Source: Gammaproteobacteria bacterium
GTDB taxonomy: Bacteria > Pseudomonadota > Gammaproteobacteria > Arenicellales > Spongiicolonaceae
DNA: 32,747 nucleotides
Direction of reading: 5' to 3'
Assembly (NCBI GenBank): GCA_028817275.1
Contig: JAPPPZ010000053.1
Location: forward strand, 1-32,747
This document shows positions 1 through 8,044 of the stretch, piece by piece; within the stretch, counting starts at the first letter, position 1, and every line of letters begins with the position of its first letter. Below the pieces are notes generated by a model. It saw nothing but the letters and a program-made list of their open reading frames with translations. It was not told the origin of the DNA and searched no databases. A program made the translations under genes and the position numbers.

Positions 1-42
1 CCACCCAGAGTCCCGAAAGGCGTCACCTTGCCGCCCCCAAGG

Positions 43-83
43 AAAAAACCAAGCGGCGCCGGACAATAACCCCGGCGCCGCTT
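43..83 (-). terminator. Rho-independent terminator of the accBC/DUF3426 gene block
   Basis: On the minus strand, just beyond the stop of the DUF3426 gene, there is a perfect 12-bp inverted repeat (51-62 and 72-83, GC-rich, arm CCGGCGCCGCTT) with a 9-nt loop. It is followed after two bases by a run of six T residues (complement of 43-48). This is the classic intrinsic terminator layout and would end the leftward transcription unit. Confidence 0.85.
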
Positions 84-88
84 AGCGC

Positions 89-1261
89 TCACGGCCTCCC
101 CACCCCAACCTCAAACCTAACCCCCTCCACCGCCGGCGCCAGCAGTTCCAACTGCAGCGCGTACTCCTTCCCCGACAGCATTTTTGCATCGCCGGTTGGC
201 GCCGGCCAGGGGAGGGTGCGGCGGGACAGGAGTTGGCCGGATTCGGCGAACTGGCTCAGGCGGATGTTAGGCCAGGGCTGGTTGAACCAGGCGCCGTTTT
301 TTGCCTCGGCGCTGAGGGTGAGGGCGCCGGGGATGTGGGGGTGGGGGGCGACGCGCAGGTTGTAGATGTCAATGGCGCCCAGGTCCATGCGCGGCGGCAA
401 CTCACATTCGGCGGCGCGGCAGAACAGCGCCAGCGCCGGGCGCAGCGGGGCGAACTGCGACAGCGGCGCGAGGTAGCCGGCGCGCACCTGCCAGGCGGCG
501 CCGGCGAGCAGGGCGGTGGCGGCGGCCAGCCACAGCACGAAACGCGACAGCCGCCGGCCGGCGCTGCGCCGCTTGAAAATACTGCGTTTGCGCAGCGAGC
601 GGCTTTTGATGCCGCGCCGGCGGCGGTGCGGCAGGTCGGCCGGGTCGGTGAACTCGCGCAAATCCGGGTCGTCGTCCATGCGCATTTCATCCAGACTGCG
701 CGGTGCCGGTTGCGGTTTGATTTTCGGCGGCGGCGGGGGGGGGGGCGGTGAGGCCGGCGGCGGTGATGGCGGCGGTGGCGGTGAAAGCGGCGCCGCCGCC
801 GCCGTCACCGGCGTACCGGTTTCAGTGTTCGGCTCCAGCGCGATGCGCTCGGCCTCGGACTGCGACGGGTCGTTGTGCATGAATGCCCCGGGCATCTCGG
901 CCAAAATGGGCAGTGTGCCCGGCGGCGGTGCCGCGGCATGCGAAGTTGGCGGTGGCGGGGGCGGCGCCGGTGATGGCGGAGGCGGAGGTGACGGTGGCGG
1001 CGCTGCGGATGGTGCCGGCGGCGGCGGATCTGACGGTGGCGGCGCCGCAGGCGGTGGCGGCGGGGGTGCGGGTGATGGTTTGGGGTCTGCCGCCACCGGT
1101 TTGACCCGGGGGATTTCGTCCGGCAGACGGTCCATCAGCGTGGCGGCGGCGTTGAACACCGAGTCGCAGTGGCCGCAGCGCACCAGGCCTTTGTGCGCGC
1201 TGAGTTGCGACGCGGTGACCTGGAAAATCGCCTCGCACGAAGTGCATTGCGCGTAGAGCAT
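89..1261 (-). CDS. Zinc-ribbon (MJ0042-type) and DUF3426 domain membrane protein with a proline-rich linker
   Basis: The predicted protein has about 390 residues. The N-terminus has a CxxC...CxxC zinc ribbon (Cys6, Cys9, Cys29, Cys32), typical of proteins starting near M-Y-x-Q-C. Two very proline-rich stretches follow (roughly residues 60-110 and 150-185, with runs of up to eight prolines), then a basic Arg/Lys-rich segment, one membrane helix (about 238-260, RFVLWLAAATALLAGAAW) and a C-terminal DUF3426 domain. The ATG at 1261 places the zinc ribbon at the very N-terminus as in relatives; an upstream in-frame GTG at 1270 is possible. In many gammaproteobacteria a DUF3426 gene lies near accBC, usually after prmA; here prmA is absent and the gene directly follows accC with a 40-nt gap. 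The molecular role of the family is not known. An outer-domain or periplasmic sensing role is only a guess. Confidence 0.85.
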   Translation of the reverse strand: MLYAQCTSCEAIFQVTASQLSAHKGLVRCGHCDSVFNAAATLMDRLPDEIPRVKPVAADPKPSPAPPPPPPAAPPPSDPPPPAPSAAPPPSPPPPPSPAPPPPPPTSHAAAPPPGTLPILAEMPGAFMHNDPSQSEAERIALEPNTETGTPVTAAAAPLSPPPPPSPPPASPPPPPPPPKIKPQPAPRSLDEMRMDDDPDLREFTDPADLPHRRRRGIKSRSLRKRSIFKRRSAGRRLSRFVLWLAAATALLAGAAWQVRAGYLAPLSQFAPLRPALALFCRAAECELPPRMDLGAIDIYNLRVAPHPHIPGALTLSAEAKNGAWFNQPWPNIRLSQFAESGQLLSRRTLPWPAPTGDAKMLSGKEYALQLELLAPAVEGVRFEVGVGRP

Positions 1262-1301
1262 CACCCTCACCGGTGCTTTGTGTTCAGCGGGCGATTAAAC
1301 A

Positions 1302-2666
1302 TCAGCCCGCGCCCGCGGTCAATTTCCCGCGCGCCAGTTTGTTTTCCAGATAAAAAATATTCGCCCCGCCGCGCGCAAAAGCGGCGTCCTCAAGAATGGA
1401 CAGGTGCAGCGGAATGTTGGTGGCGATGCCCTCCACCACCATCTCGGCGAGGGCGCCGCGCATGCGCAAAATCGCCTCCTCGCGGCTGACGCCGTGGCTG
1501 ATGATTTTGCCGATCATGGAATCGTAAAACGGCGGCACCTGGTAGTCGCTGAACACATGCGAGTCCACGCGCACGCCGGGGCCGCCGGGCGGATGGTAGC
1601 GGGTGATGCGCCCCGGCGACGGCGCGAAAGTGGCCGGGTCCTCGGCGTTGATGCGGCATTCCAGCGCATGGCCGCGCAGCCGGGCGTTTTTTGCAGCAGC
1701 CGGCAGCCCGCCGCCGTCGGCGATGCGCAGTTGCAACTTGACCAGGTCAAGGCCGGTGACCATTTCGGTGACGGTGTGCTCCACCTGCAGGCGGGTGTTC
1801 ATTTCAATGAAATAGAACTCGCCGTCCTGGTATAAAAATTCAAACGTGCCGGCGCCGCGGTAGTTGATTTCCCGGCACGCTTTAATGCATCTGCCGGCAA
1901 TGTCGCGGCGCTGCGCATCGGCGATGCCGGGCGCCGGCGCTTCCTCAATCACTTTCTGGTGGCGGCGCTGCATGGAGCAGTCGCGGTCGCCGAGGCACAC
2001 GCTGTTGCCGCCGCCGTCGGACATCACTTGCACCTCCACATGGCGCGGCTGCTCCAGGTATTTTTCCATGTAGACATCGGCGCTGCCGAAAGCGGCCGCC
2101 GCCTCGGAGCGGGTGAGGGCGGCGGCCTCGGCCAACTTCTGTTCTTCATGCACCACGCGCATGCCGCGCCCGCCACCGCCGGCCGCGGCCTTGATAATCA
2201 CCGGGTAGCCGATGCGCGCGGCGATTTTTGCAGCAGAGCCCGGCGCTTCCGGCAGCAAGCCGCCGGAGTTCGGCAGGCACGGGACGCCGGCCGCGGTCAT
2301 GGCCTTGAGTGCCGAGACCTTGTCGCCCATGAGGCGCACGGTGTCGGGGCGCGGACCGACGAAAATGAATCCGCTGGCCTCCACATGCTCGGCGAAGTCG
2401 GCGTTTTCGGAGAGGAAACCGTAGCCCGGATGAATGGCGTTGGCGCCGGTGACTTCGGCGGCGCTGAGCACCGCCGGAATGTTGAGGTAACTCTGCGCGG
2501 CCTTGGGCGGGCCGATGCACACCGACTCATCGGCAAGGCGGACATAAATGGTGTCGCGGTCGGCCTCGGAATACAGCGCCACCGTCTTGATGCCGAGTTC
2601 GCGGCAGGCGCGCAAAACGCGCAGCGCGATTTCCCCGCGGTTGGCAATCACCAGTTTGTCAAACAT
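1302..2666 (-). CDS. accC: Acetyl-CoA carboxylase, biotin carboxylase subunit
   Basis: This subunit carboxylates the biotin on AccB with ATP and bicarbonate, the first step of fatty-acid synthesis in the cytoplasm. The protein begins [16 protein letters not shown], the conserved N-terminus of the biotin-carboxylase fold. It carries the ATP-grasp glycine loop ([12 protein letters not shown]) and the catalytic [12 protein letters not shown] motif. Its length, about 454 residues, matches the family (about 450). The ATG at 2666 fits the conserved N-terminus; an in-frame TTG at 2678 overlaps the accB stop codon and would add four residues. It is directly downstream of accB, so the two subunits are made together. 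Identity is secure. Confidence 0.97.
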   Translation of the reverse strand: MFDKLVIANRGEIALRVLRACRELGIKTVALYSEADRDTIYVRLADESVCIGPPKAAQSYLNIPAVLSAAEVTGANAIHPGYGFLSENADFAEHVEASGFIFVGPRPDTVRLMGDKVSALKAMTAAGVPCLPNSGGLLPEAPGSAAKIAARIGYPVIIKAAAGGGGRGMRVVHEEQKLAEAAALTRSEAAAAFGSADVYMEKYLEQPRHVEVQVMSDGGGNSVCLGDRDCSMQRRHQKVIEEAPAPGIADAQRRDIAGRCIKACREINYRGAGTFEFLYQDGEFYFIEMNTRLQVEHTVTEMVTGLDLVKLQLRIADGGGLPAAAKNARLRGHALECRINAEDPATFAPSPGRITRYHPPGGPGVRVDSHVFSDYQVPPFYDSMIGKIISHGVSREEAILRMRGALAEMVVEGIATNIPLHLSILEDAAFARGGANIFYLENKLARGKLTAGAG

Positions 2667-2674
2667 CGCGACCG

Positions 2675-3106
2675 TCAATCAATGACAAACAGCAACTCTC
2701 CGTACTCCACCGGGTCGCCGGATTCCTTGAGCACCGCCGTGACGGTGCCCGCCTTCTCGGCCTCAATCTGGTTGAAAATTTTCATTGCCTCAATGATGCA
2801 CAAAGTGTCGCCCGCCTTCACCTTGCCGCCGACTTGCACAAAAGGCGCGGCATCGGCGTTGGGCGCGGCGTAGAACGTGCCCACCATGGGCGCCTTGACG
2901 GCAAAGCCGCTGACTTCGGTTTCCGGTTTTTGTTCGCCCGCCGGCCGTGGTTCCGCCGGCGCCGGCGCGGCAAACGGTGCCGCCGTCACCGCCGCCGGCA
3001 CGGCGCGGCTCAGGCGGATGGAGTCCTCACCCTCGCGGATTTCCATTTCCACCAGCCCGGACTGTTCCAGCATGTCCATCAGTTTTTTAATTTTGCGCAC
3101 GTCCAT
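2675..3106 (-). CDS. accB: Acetyl-CoA carboxylase, biotin carboxyl carrier protein (BCCP)
   Basis: This is the 143-residue biotin carrier of acetyl-CoA carboxylase. The N-terminal 35 residues form the usual charged helix region ([18 protein letters not shown]). An Ala/Pro-rich flexible linker follows (about 36-65), then the biotinyl domain with [12 protein letters not shown] around the biotin-accepting Lys109. The residue after Lys is Ile rather than the commoner Met, which is within the range seen in biotin domains. The start ATG overlaps the aroQ stop by one base (TAATG), and its own TGA overlaps a possible TTG start of accC, so aroQ-accB-accC looks translationally coupled. Confidence 0.96.
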   Translation of the reverse strand: MDVRKIKKLMDMLEQSGLVEMEIREGEDSIRLSRAVPAAVTAAPFAAPAPAEPRPAGEQKPETEVSGFAVKAPMVGTFYAAPNADAAPFVQVGGKVKAGDTLCIIEAMKIFNQIEAEKAGTVTAVLKESGDPVEYGELLFVID

Positions 3107-3555
3107 TACGATGACTCCGGCGGCAGCGCATCACGGGCGGCGAGCAGCGCGAGTTCGTAGCCGCGCGCGCCCAGCCCGCAGATGGTGCCGCGGGCGATGT
3201 CGGAAAAATAGGAATGGCGGCGGAACGCCTCGCGGCGGTGAATGTTGGACAGGTGCACCTCAATAAAAGGCACGCCCACCGCCAGCAGCGCATCGCGCAA
3301 CGCGACGCTGGTGTGGGTGAAGCCGCCGGGGTTGATTAAAATAAAATCGGCGCCGCCATGCCCGGCGCGGTGCACCGCCTCCACCAGTTCATGCTCGGCG
3401 TTGCTCTGCAAAGTTTCCAGCGCAAGTTGCAATTCGGCGGCGCGCTTTTTCAGTTGCCGGTCAATCTCGGCCAGCGTCACCCGCCCGTACTGCTCCGGCT
3501 CGCGCTCGCCGAGCAGGTTGAGGTTGGGGCCGTGGAGGACAAGGATTTTTTTCAT
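3106..3555 (-). CDS. aroQ: Type II 3-dehydroquinate dehydratase
   Basis: This enzyme converts 3-dehydroquinate to 3-dehydroshikimate, the third step of the shikimate pathway. The N-terminus [19 protein letters not shown] is diagnostic of the type II, dodecameric enzyme. Catalytic Tyr23 (EQYG), the [10 protein letters not shown] loop and the [11 protein letters not shown] motif are present. The product has 149 residues, the usual length. The ATG at 3555 is chosen because the family motif starts there; the frame stays open upstream but without similarity. A near-consensus promoter ends only about 7 nt before this ATG, so the transcript may be leaderless. It is followed by accB with a one-base overlap. 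Confidence 0.96.
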   Translation of the reverse strand: MKKILVLHGPNLNLLGEREPEQYGRVTLAEIDRQLKKRAAELQLALETLQSNAEHELVEAVHRAGHGGADFILINPGGFTHTSVALRDALLAVGVPFIEVHLSNIHRREAFRRHSYFSDIARGTICGLGARGYELALLAARDALPPESS

Positions 3556-3562
3556 GCCGGGC

Positions 3563-3591
3563 ACTATACCAGCGCGGCGGCGGCTTGTCCA
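3563..3591 (-). promoter_or_regulatory. Sigma70-type promoter for aroQ-accB-accC
   Basis: On the minus strand, TGGACA (3591-3586, five of six to the -35 consensus) is separated by exactly 17 bp from TATAGT (3568-3563, five of six to the -10 consensus). The aroQ ATG lies only 7 nt after the -10 box, which predicts transcription starting at or next to the start codon. Confidence 0.6.
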
Positions 3592-3642
3592 CAAATGCCG
3601 ATTTCGCCGCAAATCGCCGCACAATCGGCGGAGTTTGCCGAA

Positions 3643-4152
3643 TCACCGCAGTTCCGCCCGCAGCACTTCCTGCAACTCGCCGGCCGCGTAGGCGCCGCTT
3701 TTGCGGTGGCGGATGCGCCCGGCGCGGTCGATTAAAACGCTGAACGGAATCGCGCCGCCCGACTGCCAGGCGCCAAGCAGGCGCGAGCCGGCATCGGCGG
3801 CGGCGAGCAGCGGGTAGTTCACGCCGAACTCGTCGCGGAAGATGCGCGTGTTTTCCTCGCCGTCCAGGGAGATGCCGAGAATTTGCAAATCTTTTTCGCG
3901 GTGCTCCGCGCGTGCGCGCATCAGCAGCGGCACCTCCTCGCGGCACGGCGCGCACCACGGCGCCCAGAAGTTGACCAGCACAAAACGCCCGCGGTAGCCG
4001 CTGAGTTCGTGCATCCTGCCGTCAATGTCGGCCAGTTGAAAATTCTGCGCGGCGCCGCCGAAATGTGCGCGGCTTAAGTAGTAGCCGGCGGACAACGCCA
4101 CCGCCGCAACAGCGGCGAATGCGATTGCTTTAACCAGGCCGGACAGCGGCAT
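3643..4152 (-). CDS. TlpA/ResA-like membrane-anchored thioredoxin
   Basis: This 169-residue protein has one N-terminal membrane anchor (about residues 8-26) and a periplasmic AhpC/TSA-TlpA thioredoxin fold with the WCAPC active site (Cys67, Cys70) in the NFWAPWCAPCREEVP motif. TlpA-like proteins use reducing power from the periplasm, often to reduce apocytochromes or copper proteins, and commonly receive electrons from DsbD. Its start codon overlaps the dsbD stop by one base (TGATG), supporting a functional partnership with the DsbD electron hub. The exact client protein is unknown. Confidence 0.92.
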   Translation of the reverse strand: MPLSGLVKAIAFAAVAAVALSAGYYLSRAHFGGAAQNFQLADIDGRMHELSGYRGRFVLVNFWAPWCAPCREEVPLLMRARAEHREKDLQILGISLDGEENTRIFRDEFGVNYPLLAAADAGSRLLGAWQSGGAIPFSVLIDRAGRIRHRKSGAYAAGELQEVLRAELR

Positions 4153-5927
4153 CAGAGCGCGCGCAAAATTTCGCCAAACTCGGCGGCGCCGCGGTAGCCG
4201 TAAACGCGCCGCATCAGAACGCCGTCGGCGTTGAACAGAAGAACCGCCGGCGGCCCGAACACCGCAAACTGGCGGCGCAGCGCGCGGGTGCCGGGGTCGA
4301 AAGAATCGCTCAGGTCAACTTCGGCAAACACAAACTCGCTGCGCAATGTTTGCGCCACGGCGGCGTCGGTGAAGGTGCGCTCAAGGCGCGCGCAGTCCAC
4401 GCACCAGTCGGCGTGGTAATACACCGCAAGTTTTTTGCCGGACTCGGCGGCGGCGGCGATGACGTTTTCCAGGGCGGCGGTGTCGGTGATGATGAGGCTT
4501 TGGCCGGTGGTGACGGTTTTATCGGTGAACAAAACCGCCACCGGCTGCAGCGGGTTGCGGTTGCCGGCAAAACCGCCGGCGGTGGCGGCCGCGCCCCACA
4601 CCAAAAAGAAAACGCCGATGGATTTGGCCGCCACTTGCGCGCCCCCGGCGGCGGGGAAAATGCGGCCGCGCAATGCGGCCACGCCGATGGTGATGAACAG
4701 CGCGCCCCACAACAGTTGCACCGGCACCTCGGGAATCGCGCCGAGCAGGTAGACGGCGACGGCGAGCAGCGCGACGCCGAAACCGCGCTTGACGGTGTCA
4801 AGCCACGCGCCGAACCGGCGCACCGCAACGCCGACGCCGAAACCGGCGGCGATTAAAATCAAACCCATGCCGAGCGCCATGCTGGCCATCAGCGCGGCGC
4901 CCAGCAGCGGGTCGGCGGCGCGCAGCGCGACTCCCAGCACCGACACCAGCACCGGCGAAACGCAGGCGCCGACAATCAGCGCCGACAGCGCGCCGAGGAC
5001 AAAGACGCCGGCGAAAGTTCCGCCGCTGCGGCCGGCGGCGCTGAGGCGCGACTGCACCACGGCCGGCATCTGCAGGTGGAACACGCCGAACATGGCCAGC
5101 GCCATGGCGGCAAAGAACGCGGCCGCGGCGATGAGAAAAAATTCGTGCTGGAAGAAAGCCTGCAACTGGTCGCCGGTGGCGCCGGCCACCGCCCCGGCGG
5201 CGGCGTAGGCGGCGGCGGTGCCGAGCACATAAACCACGGCCAGCAAGCCGCCGCGCGCGCGGCCGCCGCCCTGCCCGGCCACCACCGCCGACACCACCGG
5301 CACCATGGGCAGCACGCAGGGGGTGAAGGTGAGCAGCACGCCGGCGCCGAAAGCGCTGAGCAGGTACAGGAAAAAGGAGCCGTCATTTTGGACGTCGGAG
5401 CCGTCACTGTAGACGTCCACACCGCCACTGTAGACGTTGGCACCGGCATTCCTGACCGCGACACCGTCCCCCGGCGCCAGCGTCCACCGTTCGGTGACCG
5501 GCACGTAACAGACGCCGTCCCGGGCGCAGCCCTGGTAGGTGAGTTCCAGCGGCAGGCTGTCGACGGTTGCATCCAGGGCGGCGGTGACGGTGACGTCGCG
5601 GTCGTAAATCCACACATCGCCGAAATACGGGTCGCCGATCTTGTCCGCCGGCGGCAGTTGCAGCGGCGCGAGTTGCACATCATCGCGCAAACTGCGCACG
5701 CGAATCTTGTCGCGGTAGAGGTAATAGTTTTCGGCAACCTTGAAACTCACCTGCAGCCGGCGCGGTGACGGCGCGGTGACGGCGGAGCGGAACGCTTCTT
5801 CCACCGGCAGAAATTGCTGTTCGCCGCCGAATTTGCCGAGGGCGCCCAGCACGTCGCCGGGGCCGCTGTCCTGGGCGGCGGCGGTGACGGCGAAAGCGGC
5901 GGCGATGGCGGCGAGGAGGTTTTTCAT
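4152..5927 (-). CDS. dsbD: Thiol:disulfide interchange protein DsbD
   Basis: DsbD carries electrons from cytoplasmic thioredoxin across the inner membrane to periplasmic thioredoxin-like proteins. The 591-residue product has a signal sequence (about 1-18), an N-terminal alpha domain with the redox pair Cys134/Cys140 (YQGCARDGVC), and an eight-helix membrane core with FTPCVLPM (Cys204) and the second membrane cysteine in VGACVSP. A C-terminal thioredoxin domain carries ADWCVDC. All six expected cysteines are present. Residues about 160-185, between the alpha domain and the first helix, are a Gly/Ser/Asp/Val-rich run of a seven-residue repeat encoded by 21-bp DNA units; this looks like a lineage-specific linker expansion. 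The gene heads dsbD-tlpA and is divergent from fxsA. Confidence 0.96.
   Translation of the reverse strand: MKNLLAAIAAAFAVTAAAQDSGPGDVLGALGKFGGEQQFLPVEEAFRSAVTAPSPRRLQVSFKVAENYYLYRDKIRVRSLRDDVQLAPLQLPPADKIGDPYFGDVWIYDRDVTVTAALDATVDSLPLELTYQGCARDGVCYVPVTERWTLAPGDGVAVRNAGANVYSGGVDVYSDGSDVQNDGSFFLYLLSAFGAGVLLTFTPCVLPMVPVVSAVVAGQGGGRARGGLLAVVYVLGTAAAYAAAGAVAGATGDQLQAFFQHEFFLIAAAAFFAAMALAMFGVFHLQMPAVVQSRLSAAGRSGGTFAGVFVLGALSALIVGACVSPVLVSVLGVALRAADPLLGAALMASMALGMGLILIAAGFGVGVAVRRFGAWLDTVKRGFGVALLAVAVYLLGAIPEVPVQLLWGALFITIGVAALRGRIFPAAGGAQVAAKSIGVFFLVWGAAATAGGFAGNRNPLQPVAVLFTDKTVTTGQSLIITDTAALENVIAAAAESGKKLAVYYHADWCVDCARLERTFTDAAVAQTLRSEFVFAEVDLSDSFDPGTRALRRQFAVFGPPAVLLFNADGVLMRRVYGYRGAAEFGEILRAL
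5380..5463. repeat. Four degenerate 21-bp tandem units inside dsbD
   Basis: Units start at 5380, 5401, 5422 and 5443, each beginning CCGNC on the plus strand; units two and three share the core ACTGTAGACGT. In the protein they give a seven-residue period of the type S-G/D-G-V/S-D-V-Y/Q. They lie exactly in the linker between the periplasmic alpha domain and the membrane domain, where length change is tolerated. Confidence 0.75.
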
Positions 5928-5940
5928 GGCGTAAGTCGCG

Positions 5941-5994
5941 CGGTTTGTTTTATGATGCGCCGCACGGTGAATAGTTCCACATCATAGCAAACCG
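5941..5994. promoter_or_regulatory. Divergent dsbD/fxsA promoter region with an imperfect inverted repeat
   Basis: The 69-bp spacer between dsbD and fxsA is bounded by CGGTTTGTTTTATGATG (5941-5957) and its near reverse complement CATCATAGCAAACCG (5980-5994). Each arm contains TATGAT, a good -10 box, one facing fxsA (5951-5956, plus) and one facing dsbD (5986-5981, minus). No clear -35 box was found on either side. The symmetry could be two back-to-back promoters or a regulator site. Confidence 0.45.
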
Positions 5995-5996
5995 CG

Positions 5997-6422
5997 ATGA
6001 ATCCGCTGCGCTTTTTGTTTCTGCTGTTCGTGCTGGTGCCGCTGGTGGAGATTGCAATTCTCATCCAGGCCGGCGGCGTGATTGGCGTCGGGTGGACGGT
6101 GTTCTGCGTCGTCCTCACCGCCGCGGCCGGCGCGCTGCTGGTGCGCGCCCAGGGGCTCAGCACGTTGCTGCGCGCCAACCGCAACATGCGCAGCGGCGTG
6201 GCGCCGGCGGTGGAAATGCTGGAGGGCGCGTGCCTGCTGGTGGCCGGCGCGCTGCTGCTGACGCCGGGTTTTGTTACCGACGCGGCCGGCTTTCTGCTGC
6301 TGACCCCGGCGTTGCGCCGCTGGGCCATCCGCCGCTTCATCGCCCGCGGCATCCCCGGCGCCCCGCCGCACTCCGCCCGTCCGCCGCTGGAGGGCGACTT
6401 CCGGCGGATGGACGACGACTAG
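5997..6422 (+). CDS. fxsA: FxsA family inner-membrane protein
   Basis: This 141-residue protein has the FxsA pattern: a hydrophobic N-terminus MNPLRFLFLLFVLVPLVEIA, a second helix around IGVGWTVFCVVLTAAAGALLVR, and the signature LLVAGALLLTPGFVTDAAG, followed by a polar tail. FxsA in E. coli is an integral membrane protein linked to phage T7 exclusion; its cellular role is unclear. In many gammaproteobacteria fxsA lies directly before groES-groEL. Here the following DNA is instead the sugar island, so this is probably one edge of an insertion or rearrangement. Confidence 0.92.
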   Translation: MNPLRFLFLLFVLVPLVEIAILIQAGGVIGVGWTVFCVVLTAAAGALLVRAQGLSTLLRANRNMRSGVAPAVEMLEGACLLVAGALLLTPGFVTDAAGFLLLTPALRRWAIRRFIARGIPGAPPHSARPPLEGDFRRMDDD

Positions 6423-6543
6423 AACACTCACTTGCCGCGCGCTGCGCCTGCGCCGCGCCCGGCAGCAGCAACGCCGCCGCCAGCAGGGCGGCTAATCAGG
6501 CGTTTTACATAATGCGCGGGGGCGCCTGTTTGGCCGCCGCAGG
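6423..6543. other. Left edge of the accessory island, no intact gene
   Basis: This 121-bp segment separates fxsA from the convergent kinase gene. On the minus strand, about 6430-6488 encodes a signal-peptide-like run (LAALLAAALLLPGAAQAQ) with a stop immediately upstream and no start codon. This suggests the tail of a broken gene, but the run is short and could be chance in GC-rich DNA. No terminator with a T-run was seen for either flanking gene. Confidence 0.35.
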
Positions 6544-8034
6544 TCACGGGATGCGAGCGGTTTGCGTTGCAGCCTCGGTGGAAAATAATGTGCGGGCCAC
6601 GGCTTCGTGCCATGCACACAGCAATTCTTCCCGCTGGTGCGGGCGCATGGCCGGTACAAATTCGGTGCTTTTTTGCGGCAAAGTTGCAGAAATATCCCGG
6701 TCCCGCCACAGCCCTGTGGCAACGCCGGCTGCAGCCGCAACGCCCAGCGCCGAAGCGTTGGGCATCTTGCGTGAGCGCACCGGCAAACCGAGGAAATTTG
6801 CCTGTAGTTGCATCAGCCATCTGTTATTGCTCGGTCCGCCGTCGGCATACAGTACTTCCAGTGGGGCAGGCGATATTTTTTTCATTGCCTCAAATACGTC
6901 ACAAACCTGAAAAGCGATGGATTCCATCACCGCGCGCGCCAGATGTTCCGGGCCGGTGTTAAAACTAAGTCCGCAAATTAACCCGCGGGCGCCGGCGTTC
7001 CAATGCGGCGCGCCCAGGCCCACCAACGCCGGAATGAAAAACACCCCCGCCGAATCCTCAGCCGTCTGCGCCAGCGCGGCGAGTTTGGCCGGGTCTCCAT
7101 CCAGCCCCAGCCACTTTGCCGCCCACGGCAGGGCTGAGGCACAAACCGAGATGTTCCCCTCCAAAGCATATGCGCGCTGTCCGCCCAAATGCCACGCTAT
7201 TGTCGTCGTCATCCCGCTGTCCGGGGGGCGAAATTCCGGCAGTAACGTCATCAACGAAGAGCCGGTTCCATATGTGGCTTTGACCGCGCCCGGAGCAGTG
7301 ATGCGGTGCCCCAGGAGTGCCGCGTGCGAATCGCCCATCATTGCCCGCACCGGCGCATCGGGGAATGGCGGTGCGTTTGATACTGTGCCGAACTCTGCAT
7401 CCGAGGGTAAAACATGCGGCAGCGCCGCGCGCGGCACGTGGTATAAGGCGCACAATTCATCATCCCATTGCCCTTCACGAATGTTGAACAACTGCGTGCG
7501 CGAGGCGTTGGATTCGTCGCAGGCGTGGACGCGCCCGCCGGTCAATTTCCACAGCAGCCAACTGTCCACCGTGCCCATCCGGAGGTCGGCGGATGCGCAA
7601 GACGCGCGCTCTGACAGCCAGCGCGCTTTGCCGGCGGAGAATAACGGGTCCACCGGAAGGCCGGTTTTCGCGCGCACCATCGGCTCGGCGCCGTTGCTCC
7701 GAATTTGCGCGCAGAAGTCGGCGCTGCGCCGGCATTGCCAGGTAATGCAGGGGGCAACAGCCCGGCCGTCACGGGCGCTCCATGCCAGAAAAGACTCGCG
7801 CTGGTTGCTGATGCCGATGGCTGATACCCGCGCCGGCCGTTCTTGCAGGCAGGCGGCAACCGCGGTGCACGCGCTTTGCCAAATGTCCTCGGGATTCTGC
7901 TCCACCCACCCCGGCTTGGGGTAGTAAATCGGCACCGGCGCCTCGCCGCGGGCAACCACCCGGCCTGTGGCATCTACCAGGGCGGCTTTTGTGTTTGTCG
8001 TTCCCTGGTCCACAACAAGGATGGCGCTTTCCAT
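6544..8034 (-). CDS. FGGY-family carbohydrate kinase (glycerol kinase-like; ketose or polyol kinase)
   Basis: The 496-residue protein has the two-lobed FGGY kinase layout. The N-terminal phosphate loop reads VVDQGTTNTKAALVD, the conserved PGWVEQNPEDIW follows, and ATP-site segments include YGTGSSLMT, VGLGAPHWNAGARGLICGL and a C-terminal ADGGPSNNRWLMQLQANFLG. It is glycerol-kinase-like overall, but family members phosphorylate many sugars and the substrate cannot be read directly. It is the third gene of a unit with the split transketolase (10-nt spacing from the C subunit), so it most likely makes the sugar phosphate that the transketolase uses; a ketopentose or apulose-type substrate fits best. 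Codon choice is less G/C-biased than in the flanking core genes. Confidence 0.88.
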   Translation of the reverse strand: MESAILVVDQGTTNTKAALVDATGRVVARGEAPVPIYYPKPGWVEQNPEDIWQSACTAVAACLQERPARVSAIGISNQRESFLAWSARDGRAVAPCITWQCRRSADFCAQIRSNGAEPMVRAKTGLPVDPLFSAGKARWLSERASCASADLRMGTVDSWLLWKLTGGRVHACDESNASRTQLFNIREGQWDDELCALYHVPRAALPHVLPSDAEFGTVSNAPPFPDAPVRAMMGDSHAALLGHRITAPGAVKATYGTGSSLMTLLPEFRPPDSGMTTTIAWHLGGQRAYALEGNISVCASALPWAAKWLGLDGDPAKLAALAQTAEDSAGVFFIPALVGLGAPHWNAGARGLICGLSFNTGPEHLARAVMESIAFQVCDVFEAMKKISPAPLEVLYADGGPSNNRWLMQLQANFLGLPVRSRKMPNASALGVAAAAGVATGLWRDRDISATLPQKSTEFVPAMRPHQREELLCAWHEAVARTLFSTEAATQTARIP

Positions 8035-8044
8035 GGCTTTTGCT

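Noticed and set aside
700-1080. Repeated GGC/GGT units considered as CRISPR or a structural repeat array
   Set aside because: There are no regular repeats with unique spacers; the pattern is explained by proline codons on the minus strand.
516-1256. Glycine-rich open frame on the plus strand opposite the DUF3426 gene
   Set aside because: It is the complement of the proline-rich linker; the Gly runs simply mirror Pro codons, and the minus strand has the zinc ribbon and DUF3426 signature.
1959-2873. Plus-strand open frame opposite accC/accB
   Set aside because: The opposite strand encodes two unmistakable acetyl-CoA carboxylase subunits.
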